Positions 1 to 5,034 of a DNA stretch of 6,096 nucleotides are shown in pieces. A program made the position numbers and the translations under genes. This stretch comes from an uncultured Saprospiraceae bacterium (lineage in GTDB: Bacteria > Bacteroidota > Bacteroidia > Chitinophagales > Saprospiraceae): NCBI GenBank assembly GCA_938044055.1, contig CALIQO010000446.1, forward strand, positions 1-6,096, given 5' to 3'. The notes beneath the pieces were generated by a model, which did not search any database, was not told the origin of the DNA, and saw nothing but the letters and a program-made list of their open reading frames with translations. How positions within the stretch are numbered: position 1 is the stretch's first letter; the number at the start of each line of letters is the position of its first letter.

Positions 1-118
1 GAAAATTGCCGTTCATATTGTATACCCATATAAGAAGTATAATGAATAGAAAAAAGCCTAGTGCTATCAAGCCTAAGCAAGATCCTTTCTTTCCCCAATT
101 AGAATTATTTCCCGCCAT
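1..118 (-). CDS. N-terminal fragment of an unidentified single-pass membrane protein (cut by window edge)
   Basis: An open frame starts at an ATG (plus-strand CAT at 116-118) and runs off the left edge after 39 codons. The visible protein begins MAGNNSNWGKKGS and then has a hydrophobic helix at about residues 14-33 (CLGLIALGFFLFIILLIWVY), followed by NMNGNF. A short basic N terminus followed by one helix suggests a type II inner-membrane protein with its bulk in the periplasm. A second in-frame ATG lies 20 codons upstream (176-178) and would add a polar extension. I prefer the inner start because it puts the helix close to the N terminus, but this is not decisive. The gene follows gldH on the same strand, 112 bp away, and could be the next operon member. 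From memory, gldH is often followed in this phylum by a class A penicillin-binding protein, whose N terminus has this layout. That identity is only a guess. Confidence 0.55.
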   Translation of the reverse strand, partial: MAGNNSNWGKKGSCLGLIALGFFLFIILLIWVYNMNGNF

Positions 119-230
119 AATAATCTGCTGATTTTTGCTGAGTGCAAAGAAAAAGTTTTTTTCTATAATAGATGACATTAAGAACTCTGAAAAAATAACT
201 TTTCTTAATAATCAGAGAATAACCCCTTCG

Positions 231-692
231 CTACTTAGACTTCGCTACTCCTAAGCTTATAGATTTAATTCCTTTCAGGCTTTCTTCTCTCGAGTGTTGA
301 GATATTAAAAACCCATAATTTCCAGGAAGCTGGAATGAAATCTTTTTTATAAGGTCTACGACGACTTCACAGTCCGTTCCCTTGCAGTTTCCTGTCCACT
401 GTCCGAAATCATCAGCAAGTTCCACTGACAACTCTTGCTCGGTTTTCCGACCATCTGGAAACACTGTAATGATATCCAAGTATATATTCTGATAAGAAAA
501 TGAGCGGTCGTGTTCTATGTGCAACTCTAAATCGTACGATCCCGTAGTATCGTCCACTTCTACCTGAAAATCAATTTCTTGATTATAAGGCCAGCCTTCT
601 GGTGAAACTTCATTCTTCTGGAAAAACATTCTATCCTTTCCACAAGATGAAAGCAATAGAAACAGAATATAGCAACTTATAAATCTAGTCAT
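231..692 (-). CDS. gldH: gliding motility lipoprotein GldH
   Basis: GldH is an envelope lipoprotein needed in flavobacteria for gliding and for type IX secretion, where it acts with other Gld lipoproteins; its biochemical role is not settled. The 153-residue protein has a signal peptide ending in the lipobox LSSC (residues 14-17, lipidated Cys17). It then shows features I associate with the family: an early PEGW (31-34), a beta-rich section with VFPDG (77-81), the FGQWTG turn (96-101), and a C-terminal LPGNYGF strand followed by GIKSISLGV (141-149). Length is typical. I start at the ATG at 690-692. A TTG one codon earlier is in frame but weaker, and the ATG shares its A with the dnaJ TGA (TGATG), a classic reinitiation arrangement. 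Two extra cysteines, C103 and C108, flank a small loop and could form a disulfide once exported. It is the distal gene of grpE-dnaJ-gldH. Family assignment is by recognition, not a search. Confidence 0.88.
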   Translation of the reverse strand: MTRFISCYILFLLLSSCGKDRMFFQKNEVSPEGWPYNQEIDFQVEVDDTTGSYDLELHIEHDRSFSYQNIYLDIITVFPDGRKTEQELSVELADDFGQWTGNCKGTDCEVVVDLIKKISFQLPGNYGFLISQHSREESLKGIKSISLGVAKSK

Positions 693-1852
693 CAATTAAA
701 GTAGTCTTTCATGCGTTCGAAAAATCCTTTCTCAGATTTTCCAGGGTCTGGTTTAAAGTTAGGTAAGGTTTTCATTTTTTCAAGCAATGCCTTTTCCTCG
801 TCATTTACTTTTTTAGGCGTCCAGATGTTAACATTAATCAACTGGTCTCCCTTTCCGTAGGATTGCACCGATGGTAATCCCTTGTCTCTTAAACGGAATA
901 TTTTTCCGGCTTGTGTGCCAGCCGGAACTTTTATCTTAACTTTTCCTGATAGGGTAGGGACCTCTACAGAGGTTCCTAATGCCGCATCGGCAAAGTTTAA
1001 GAACAAGTCATAGACTATATTCTGGCCATCTCTACTGAAATGCTCGTGTTGTTTTTCTTCTATGTTGATGAGTAAGTCTCCTTTAGGGCCTCCCATTTTT
1101 CCTGCATTTCCTTTTCCCCGCATTGACAATTGCATGCCGTGTTCAACACCAGCTGGAATATCTATTTCAATGGTTTCATTGCCCATAGACCTGCCCTCTC
1201 CTTTACAAGTAGAGCAACTTGCTGTAATTTTCTGGCCAGAACCACTACATGTCGGACAAGGTGCCGTTGTCTGCATCTGACCTAGGAAGGTAGATCTTAC
1301 TTGTCTCACGTAGCCAGAACCTCCACATGTATCACAGGTTCTAACAGAAGATTTATCCTTAGCTCCTGATCCATCACAAGTCTCACATCCAACCTGTTTT
1401 TTTACTTTAATCTTCTTGGTAACTCCGTTTTCTATTTCTTCTAGTGTAAGAGAGACTTTAATTCTAAGGTTAGACCCTTTCTGTCCTCTTCGTTGTCCAG
1501 AACTCCTTCCACCACCGCCGAAGAAACTCTCGAATGGACTGCCCCCATCACCGAAAATGTCTCCGAACTGTGAGAAGATATCATCCATTGTCATTCCGCC
1601 TCTTCCGCCGCCGAAGCCCGCATTAGGATCAACACCGGCATGTCCATACCTGTCGTACCTCGCCTTTTTATCCGCATCACTTAGAATCTCATAAGCTTCT
1701 GCCGCCTCCTTAAACTTCTCTTCTGCTTCCTTATTATCTGGATTACGATCTGGGTGAAACTTCATCGCTGTCTTGCGATAAGCCTTCTTAATCTCATCCG
1801 AAGATGCAGATTTAGATACACCGAGCGTTTCGTAGTAATCTGTTTTAGCCAT
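692..1852 (-). CDS. dnaJ: chaperone protein DnaJ (Hsp40)
   Basis: This is the cytoplasmic J-domain co-chaperone, which delivers unfolded substrates to DnaK and stimulates its ATPase. All canonical parts of a type I DnaJ are present in 386 residues. The J domain is at about 4-70 with HPD at 33-35. A Gly/Phe-rich linker spans about 78-125. A four-repeat zinc domain follows: CETCDGSG (156-163), CDTCGGSG (173-180), CPTCSGSG (199-206) and CSTCKGEG (213-220), so all eight zinc-binding cysteines are intact. The C-terminal substrate-binding domains cover about 225-350. The tail, ending [10 protein letters not shown], is slightly extended. The ATG is 18 bp after the grpE stop, so both are on one transcript, and the TGA stop overlaps the gldH start by one base. 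The upstream stretch has no strong Shine-Dalgarno sequence, only a GAGAA, as is normal for this phylum. Nothing is missing or frameshifted. Confidence 0.98.
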   Translation of the reverse strand: MAKTDYYETLGVSKSASSDEIKKAYRKTAMKFHPDRNPDNKEAEEKFKEAAEAYEILSDADKKARYDRYGHAGVDPNAGFGGGRGGMTMDDIFSQFGDIFGDGGSPFESFFGGGGRSSGQRRGQKGSNLRIKVSLTLEEIENGVTKKIKVKKQVGCETCDGSGAKDKSSVRTCDTCGGSGYVRQVRSTFLGQMQTTAPCPTCSGSGQKITASCSTCKGEGRSMGNETIEIDIPAGVEHGMQLSMRGKGNAGKMGGPKGDLLINIEEKQHEHFSRDGQNIVYDLFLNFADAALGTSVEVPTLSGKVKIKVPAGTQAGKIFRLRDKGLPSVQSYGKGDQLINVNIWTPKKVNDEEKALLEKMKTLPNFKPDPGKSEKGFFERMKDYFN

Positions 1853-1870
1853 AATTATTCTCGTTTATAG

Positions 1871-2404
1871 TTACTTTCCGACAACGACCTTGGCGTATCT
1901 GATGATCTTATCGTTGAGGTAATACCCCTGTTCAATTGTGTCTATAATTTTTCCTTTCATCTCATCGGTAGGAGCAGGAATTTCAGTTATGGCTTCGTGT
2001 AGTTCTGGGTCGAAAAGCGCTTCTTCTGTTTCCATTGCCTTAAGCCCCTTCGCTGTTAATACAGAATGTAGCTTATTGTATACAAGGGTTACGCCTTCAC
2101 TGAAGGCCTCTTCTGTTGAGTCGTCGTCTGCGCTTTTTTTAGCTCGATCGAAATCATCTAGAACCGGCAATAAAGTCTGCATCGTATCTTGAGCAGCATT
2201 GCGCATCAATTCTAACCGTTCCTTTATATTTCTCTTCTTAAAATTGTCAAACTCTGCAAAAAGCCTCAGGTACTTATCCTTTGCTTCTGCTAATTCTATT
2301 TCTAGTGACTCTATAGTAGGAGATTCATTTTCTTGAATTTCCTCATTTACTATAGTTTCCTCCATTTCTTGGGTCTCTTCTTTTTGCTTATTTTTTTTAG
2401 CCAT
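1871..2404 (-). CDS. grpE: nucleotide exchange factor GrpE
   Basis: GrpE is the cytoplasmic dimer that releases ADP from DnaK and so resets the DnaK-DnaJ cycle. From the chosen start the protein has 177 residues. A very acidic, glutamate-rich, probably disordered N terminus (about 8-30) is followed by a long helix likely to form the dimer coiled coil (about 30-90, including the conserved ...EFDNFKKR... at 51-58). The C-terminal beta domain carries the family signature: FDPELHEAI (131-139), then GYYLNDKIIRYAKVVV (160-175). The frame is open 11 codons further upstream to another ATG at 2435-2437. I chose the inner ATG because MAKKNKQKEE is a normal GrpE beginning, and because the promoter proposed upstream would leave almost no leader for the longer form. 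It is the first gene of grpE-dnaJ-gldH. No dnaK or hrcA is adjacent, which is usual in Bacteroidota. Confidence 0.96.
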   Translation of the reverse strand: MAKKNKQKEETQEMEETIVNEEIQENESPTIESLEIELAEAKDKYLRLFAEFDNFKKRNIKERLELMRNAAQDTMQTLLPVLDDFDRAKKSADDDSTEEAFSEGVTLVYNKLHSVLTAKGLKAMETEEALFDPELHEAITEIPAPTDEMKGKIIDTIEQGYYLNDKIIRYAKVVVGK

Positions 2405-2456
2405 TTTACGCACTTGGTTTGTCAGAAAGTCATACATATTATATGGGTATAGAAAA

Positions 2457-2473
2457 CATCAATAGCCTTGCCA
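2457..2473 (-). promoter_or_regulatory. possible sigma-54-like promoter of grpE-dnaJ-gldH
   Basis: Read on the minus strand, this stretch is TGGCAAGGCTATTGATG. It matches the sigma-54 pattern TGGCAC-N5-TTGC in spacing and in the -24 block, but the -12 block reads TTGA rather than TTGC. Transcription would start near 2447, giving a leader of about 43 nt to the chosen grpE ATG. No TAnnTTTG (housekeeping -7) motif was found between trx and grpE, which makes an alternative promoter type more plausible. The call rests on pattern only. The missing C of the -12 element is a real weakness. Confidence 0.3.
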
Positions 2474-2494
2474 TTTCATATAGCAGGCCAATAT

Positions 2495-2532
2495 GTCACA
2501 ATGATAAGCACGAAATAGTCAGAAAGTCACAA
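2495..2532 (-). repeat. two direct copies of TTGTGAC upstream of grpE
   Basis: On the minus strand TTGTGAC occurs at 2532-2526 and again at 2501-2495, 31 bp apart, which is close to three helical turns. A related CTGAC lies between them. Both copies sit upstream of the proposed grpE promoter, where activator or repressor sites would be expected. The first copy lies directly after the thioredoxin stop codon. No regulator is known to me for this motif, so a binding-site role is inference. Confidence 0.35.
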
Positions 2533-2544
2533 GATTATGACTTT
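2523..2544 (-). terminator. weak hairpin at the 3' end of the thioredoxin gene
   Basis: AAAGTCA (2523-2529) and TGACTTT (2538-2544) form a perfect 7-bp inverted repeat with an 8-nt loop. The loop contains the stop codon of the thioredoxin gene, so the left arm in transcript order is inside the coding sequence. The stem is AT-rich and only a short, interrupted T run follows. It could slow polymerase or protect the 3' end, but it is not a convincing intrinsic terminator. Confidence 0.25.
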
Positions 2545-3059
2545 TTAAGCCTTCTACTTAATAATAAATCAATTTCATCGGCTGTCTGATTGACACCGAT
2601 TATCTCTCCTCGGGGGTTAAGAAGATACTTAGTAGGAATTTCTTTTACCCCATATTGCGATACGATGGGGCTTTTAAATCGGTCCATCTGAGCTATGTGA
2701 TATTTCCAGTTGAGTCCATCTTTAGCAATGGCTTGCTTCCACCTTTTTTCACTGGTTTCTACACCGATGCTTACAATTTCCAATCCTTCCGCTCCATCGA
2801 AATCTGCCTGACTAAACTTATTGTAGAGTTTTTTAAGGCCCGGGTTTTCTTTTCTACATGGTGGACACCAGGATCCCCAGAAATCAATAAGGACATATTT
2901 TCCTTCTAGGTCGCTTAAAGCAAATGAACTACCATCTTGCAACTCAGCTTGAAATTGTGGTGCTTTTTCACCATTCTCATACTTAGGCTGCTTATAAAAA
3001 TGGTATCCTATTAATCCAACAATAAGTAACCCTAGAATAATATTTAATATCTTATTCAT
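2535..3059 (-). CDS. membrane-anchored thioredoxin-like protein, TlpA/ResA family
   Basis: This is a thiol-disulfide oxidoreductase, expected to sit on the periplasmic face of the inner membrane and reduce or exchange disulfides in exported proteins. The 174-residue protein has an uncleaved N-terminal helix (about 4-20) with no lipobox. An AhpC/TSA-Redoxin-type fold follows from about residue 30: GEKAPQF (30-36), DLEGKYVLIDFWGSW (50-64), the active site WCPPC (64-68), and the cis-proline loop EIPTKYLLNPRG (140-151). WCPPC with the preceding FWGSW is typical of TlpA/ResA/DsbE proteins rather than of cytoplasmic thioredoxin. The short section around 84-93 (QADFDGAEGL) looks like a modest insertion. 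Its substrate cannot be read from the sequence; cytochrome c maturation or general envelope redox are both possible. It lies 92 bp after the barrel-like gene and 130 bp before the grpE start on the same strand, so co-transcription is uncertain. Confidence 0.9.
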   Translation of the reverse strand: MNKILNIILGLLIVGLIGYHFYKQPKYENGEKAPQFQAELQDGSSFALSDLEGKYVLIDFWGSWCPPCRKENPGLKKLYNKFSQADFDGAEGLEIVSIGVETSEKRWKQAIAKDGLNWKYHIAQMDRFKSPIVSQYGVKEIPTKYLLNPRGEIIGVNQTADEIDLLLSRRLKKS

Positions 3060-3092
3060 ACTTTCTATTTCTATCTATAACACGATTAGAAA

Positions 3093-3100
3093 CAAAATTA
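3093..3100 (-). promoter_or_regulatory. candidate -7 element of the thioredoxin gene promoter
   Basis: Read on the minus strand this is TAATTTTG, an exact match to the Bacteroidota -7 consensus TAnnTTTG. Transcription would begin near 3087, about 28 bp before the ATG. No TTG was found 17-23 bp further upstream, so the -33 half is missing and the call is tentative. Confidence 0.4.
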
Positions 3101-3151
3101 CGCTGAATTAACTAGAATATTTAGTTCGCAGCAAGACATTTGGCTTGACCA

Positions 3152-3709
3152 TTATTCTCTCCACCAACCCCAGGTAAAAATTACCCCATAAGAAATACCG
3201 TTAAGGTTTAGGGTTTCAATTTCTTGATCTAGTTCAAATCGATTGAAGTAATTATAAGATGCAACAATGCTGAGCTTCATTTCCTCGTAGATATTTACTT
3301 CTAGGCCGAGGGAGGGCTTAATCGCTATGATGGTCTGTCCTATTTTCTCACCACCGACAAAAGATTTCTGATTACCAATTCCAAACCTTGTCGTAAAATA
3401 CGGGTGTACAATCTTATGGTTGCCTAGATTGTATCCAAATAAAGCGCCTATGTGCCTATACGAGAAACTCCCTTCTCTTTCGCCTCCATCAGATGACCAT
3501 ATATAGTAGACGCCCATCTGAGTTTTATTAACCGACAAGCCCATGTCGAATCCCTTAATAAGGCTGCTTCGGTCCTGTGTCTGTGCTGTTTCTAATAAAA
3601 AAGAACCGAACCCAGAAGTTACTTTTCCTCCAGAAAATAAATGTTGTTGTTCTTGTCCGAAACCCTCACTACTAAATAATAGGCATATTGCCCATAAGAT
3701 GTTTTTCAT
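3152..3709 (-). CDS. hypothetical secreted protein, probable small outer-membrane beta-barrel
   Basis: I do not recognise the family. The 185-residue protein starts with a signal peptide (MKNILWAICLLFSSEGFGQ), probably cleaved before Q19, a common Bacteroidota pattern. There is no lipobox. The mature part alternates polar and hydrophobic or aromatic residues in runs that look like membrane beta strands: about 54-61, 64-71, 81-94, 102-111, 125-139, 143-154 and a final strand 171-183 ending in FTWGWWRE. Gly- and Asp-rich turns separate them (SDGGERE, VGGEKIG). This fits an 8-strand-type barrel of the outer-membrane beta-barrel group. The last strand ends with aromatic residues, as barrel-assembly signals do, but with RE after them rather than a terminal Phe. 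It is divergent from the GH16 gene and 92 bp upstream of the thioredoxin gene. Barrel architecture is inferred from residue pattern only. Confidence 0.7.
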   Translation of the reverse strand: MKNILWAICLLFSSEGFGQEQQHLFSGGKVTSGFGSFLLETAQTQDRSSLIKGFDMGLSVNKTQMGVYYIWSSDGGEREGSFSYRHIGALFGYNLGNHKIVHPYFTTRFGIGNQKSFVGGEKIGQTIIAIKPSLGLEVNIYEEMKLSIVASYNYFNRFELDQEIETLNLNGISYGVIFTWGWWRE

Positions 3710-3835
3710 AATGTGTGATTATATAAATTAAGTACGACACAAGTAGTTATAAGGTTGCTCTTTTTTAAATAAAAAGGATTTCAGGACATGGCTTGCAATT
3801 GAAATGGGGTTCTTGATATTAATATACACGTTAGA

Positions 3836-3863
3836 TTGTAACGGCTGAAGTTTTATATATTTA
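3836..3863 (+). promoter_or_regulatory. tentative promoter of the GH16 gene
   Basis: TTG at 3836-3838 is followed after 17 bp by TATATTTA at 3856-3863. This differs from the Bacteroidota -7 consensus TAnnTTTG only at the last base. The implied start near 3869 would give a leader of about 34 nt, with no Shine-Dalgarno sequence before the ATG at 3903. In such AT-rich DNA a 7-of-8 match can arise by chance. Confidence 0.3.
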
Positions 3864-3902
3864 CTGACTCTATACATTAAAGTAATAAAATTCAAAGTCA
3901 AC

Positions 3903-4811
3903 ATGAAGCGTTCACATCTCTTTTTCTCCTTTCTTGCTTTTTCTCTACTGTTGTTTCAGTGCAGTATAACTGAGGTAGAAAACGATCAAGGTGAAGTTCT
4001 GTTGCAGGGACCTCCACCAGATGGAAAAGGTAAGCCCGGTAACGATGGAGGAGGAGACAATCCGTTGCCTGGAGATACATGGAATTTAATTTTTGAGGAT
4101 GAATTCGATGGTGGCCTTTCTGCTTGGGATGTGTGGGAAGGTGGAGCTTTCAATGAAGAAATTCAGCTATATCGCGGAGAACAACTTACTTTATCAGAAG
4201 GAATTCTGACTATTGAATCTCAGCGTGAAGCGGTTACAGGAGCAACGAGTATATACGATGCAACGCCTAAAAGTTTTGAGTATGTTTCCGGAAGAATAGA
4301 AACTAAAGCCCTCTTCGGACCATCAGGTGTCGAGGGTGAAGTAGAATATCGTTTCGAAGCAAGCATTAAGTTGCCTGCTGGCAACGGAATGTGGCCTGCT
4401 TTCTGGACATATGGTGATCCATGGCCTACACAAGGAGAAATTGATATTCTCGAAGCGAGAGGACAGAATGTTACTGAATTTCAATCAAATATTTTTTATG
4501 GACGCAGACCTAATCGAAACATCAATCGAAATACTGAACAACACTACGAGACAGGGGTAGACCTTACAGCAGGATTTCATGTATATGAGATGATATGGAA
4601 AGCAGGGTCAATCGATATCTTGTTTGATGGAAACTTGTTGCACACCTATACAGCTAATCGCGATAACAATATCTCTAGTCTTTTCGGAAAAAAAGAAAAG
4701 GTAGTGCTTAACAATGCTGTAGGTGGTCTGTTTTTTAGCGATAGTAATTCAGCTAATTATGCGGACAATGCGATTATGGAAGTGGACTGGGTGCGCGTGT
4801 ATAAGCGATAA
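3903..4811 (+). CDS. glycoside hydrolase family 16 lipoprotein (beta-1,3-glucanase/laminarinase-like)
   Basis: GH16 enzymes are retaining endo-hydrolases of beta-linked polysaccharides such as laminarin, mixed-linkage glucan, agar or carrageenan. The 302-residue protein opens with a signal peptide and a probable, non-canonical lipobox LFQC (17-20). A Glu/Asp-containing start of the mature chain follows (SITEVEND), then a flexible Gly/Pro linker (about 36-58), then one GH16 domain to the C terminus (about 59-302). The active-site strand is EIDILE (179-184), the beta-bulge form of the motif, giving E179 as nucleophile, D181 as assisting acid and E184 as acid/base. Supporting family blocks are FEDEFDG (64-70), SGRIETK (129-135), FEASIKLPAGNGMWPAFW (151-168), FHVYEMIW (225-232) and the closing MEVDWVRVY (292-300). 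WPAFW...GEIDILE resembles laminarinases most, but substrate is inference. There is an enlarged loop at about 138-149. No carbohydrate-binding module, SusC/SusD pair or regulator is adjacent. It likely acts at the cell surface. Confidence 0.93.
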   Translation: MKRSHLFFSFLAFSLLLFQCSITEVENDQGEVLLQGPPPDGKGKPGNDGGGDNPLPGDTWNLIFEDEFDGGLSAWDVWEGGAFNEEIQLYRGEQLTLSEGILTIESQREAVTGATSIYDATPKSFEYVSGRIETKALFGPSGVEGEVEYRFEASIKLPAGNGMWPAFWTYGDPWPTQGEIDILEARGQNVTEFQSNIFYGRRPNRNINRNTEQHYETGVDLTAGFHVYEMIWKAGSIDILFDGNLLHTYTANRDNNISSLFGKKEKVVLNNAVGGLFFSDSNSANYADNAIMEVDWVRVYKR

Positions 4812-4851
4812 TTTCCATCCTCTGGGTTAATACATAGCAAGGCTGTTTTAA

Positions 4852-4890
4852 TCAATTTCCGAAAATTGAGCTTGTCTTTTGCGAAAGGAC
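4852..4890 (+). terminator. possible weak terminator after the GH16 gene
   Basis: TCAATTT (4852-4858) and AAATTGA (4863-4869) form a perfect 7-bp stem with a CCGA loop, 41 bp after the GH16 stop. A second small imperfect hairpin follows: GTCTTT (4874-4879) pairs with AAAGGAC (4884-4890) with one bulged base, and a T-rich TCTTTT comes next (4891-4896). Both are poor in GC pairs, so termination efficiency is uncertain, but the position between two separately transcribed genes is suitable. The rest of the gap 4812-4979 shows no gene. Confidence 0.35.
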
Positions 4891-4979
4891 TCTTTTATAC
4901 TAAGATAGGGATACGTACATAGCTAGAAACCCCAACAATTGTTTAAAAGATTCTTTCAAAGGAAATGTATAGAAAGAAG

Positions 4980-5007
4980 TTGTTATATGATTAAAAAATT
5001 ACCTTTG
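4980..5007 (+). promoter_or_regulatory. purL: Bacteroidota-type promoter of purL
   Basis: TTG at 4980-4982 is followed after exactly 17 bp by TACCTTTG at 5000-5007. This matches the phylum consensus TTG-N17-23-TAnnTTTG at every specified base. Transcription should start near 5013, leaving a leader of only about 22 nt before the ATG at 5035. So short a leader leaves no room for a purine riboswitch. The leader is A-rich (ATAAATAAACAATC) with no Shine-Dalgarno sequence, as is common in highly expressed genes of this phylum. Confidence 0.7.
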
Positions 5008-5034
5008 TCTTTTGTGACAGATAAATAAACAATC

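Noticed and set aside
1062..1694. Plus-strand open frames at 1062-1280 and 1416-1694
   Set aside because: They lie antisense inside dnaJ, whose minus-strand domains are intact throughout. Their proline- and serine-rich translations are mirror products of the Gly-rich and zinc-finger codons.
21..2451. 13-bp TATACCCATATAA at 21-33 and its reverse complement at 2439-2451
   Set aside because: One copy is coding and the other lies at the grpE leader. A 13-bp match in either orientation is close to chance expectation for AT-rich DNA of this length, and flanks do not match.
1938..2909. Plus-strand open frames at 1938-2192 and 2655-2909
   Set aside because: They are antisense to grpE and to the thioredoxin gene, with no recognisable product.
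3132..3147. Imperfect hairpin CAAGAC-ATTT-GGCTTG after the barrel-like gene as a terminator
   Set aside because: The stem has a mismatch and no T tract follows on the minus strand, so it does not support a terminator call.
3738..3745. TACTTGTG (minus) as -7 element of the barrel-like gene
   Set aside because: One mismatch to TAnnTTTG and no TTG at a suitable distance upstream.
3543..4080. Open frames at 3543-3731 (plus) and 3898-4080 (minus)
   Set aside because: They are antisense to the start of the barrel-like gene and the start of the GH16 gene, both of which have convincing signal peptides in the chosen frame.
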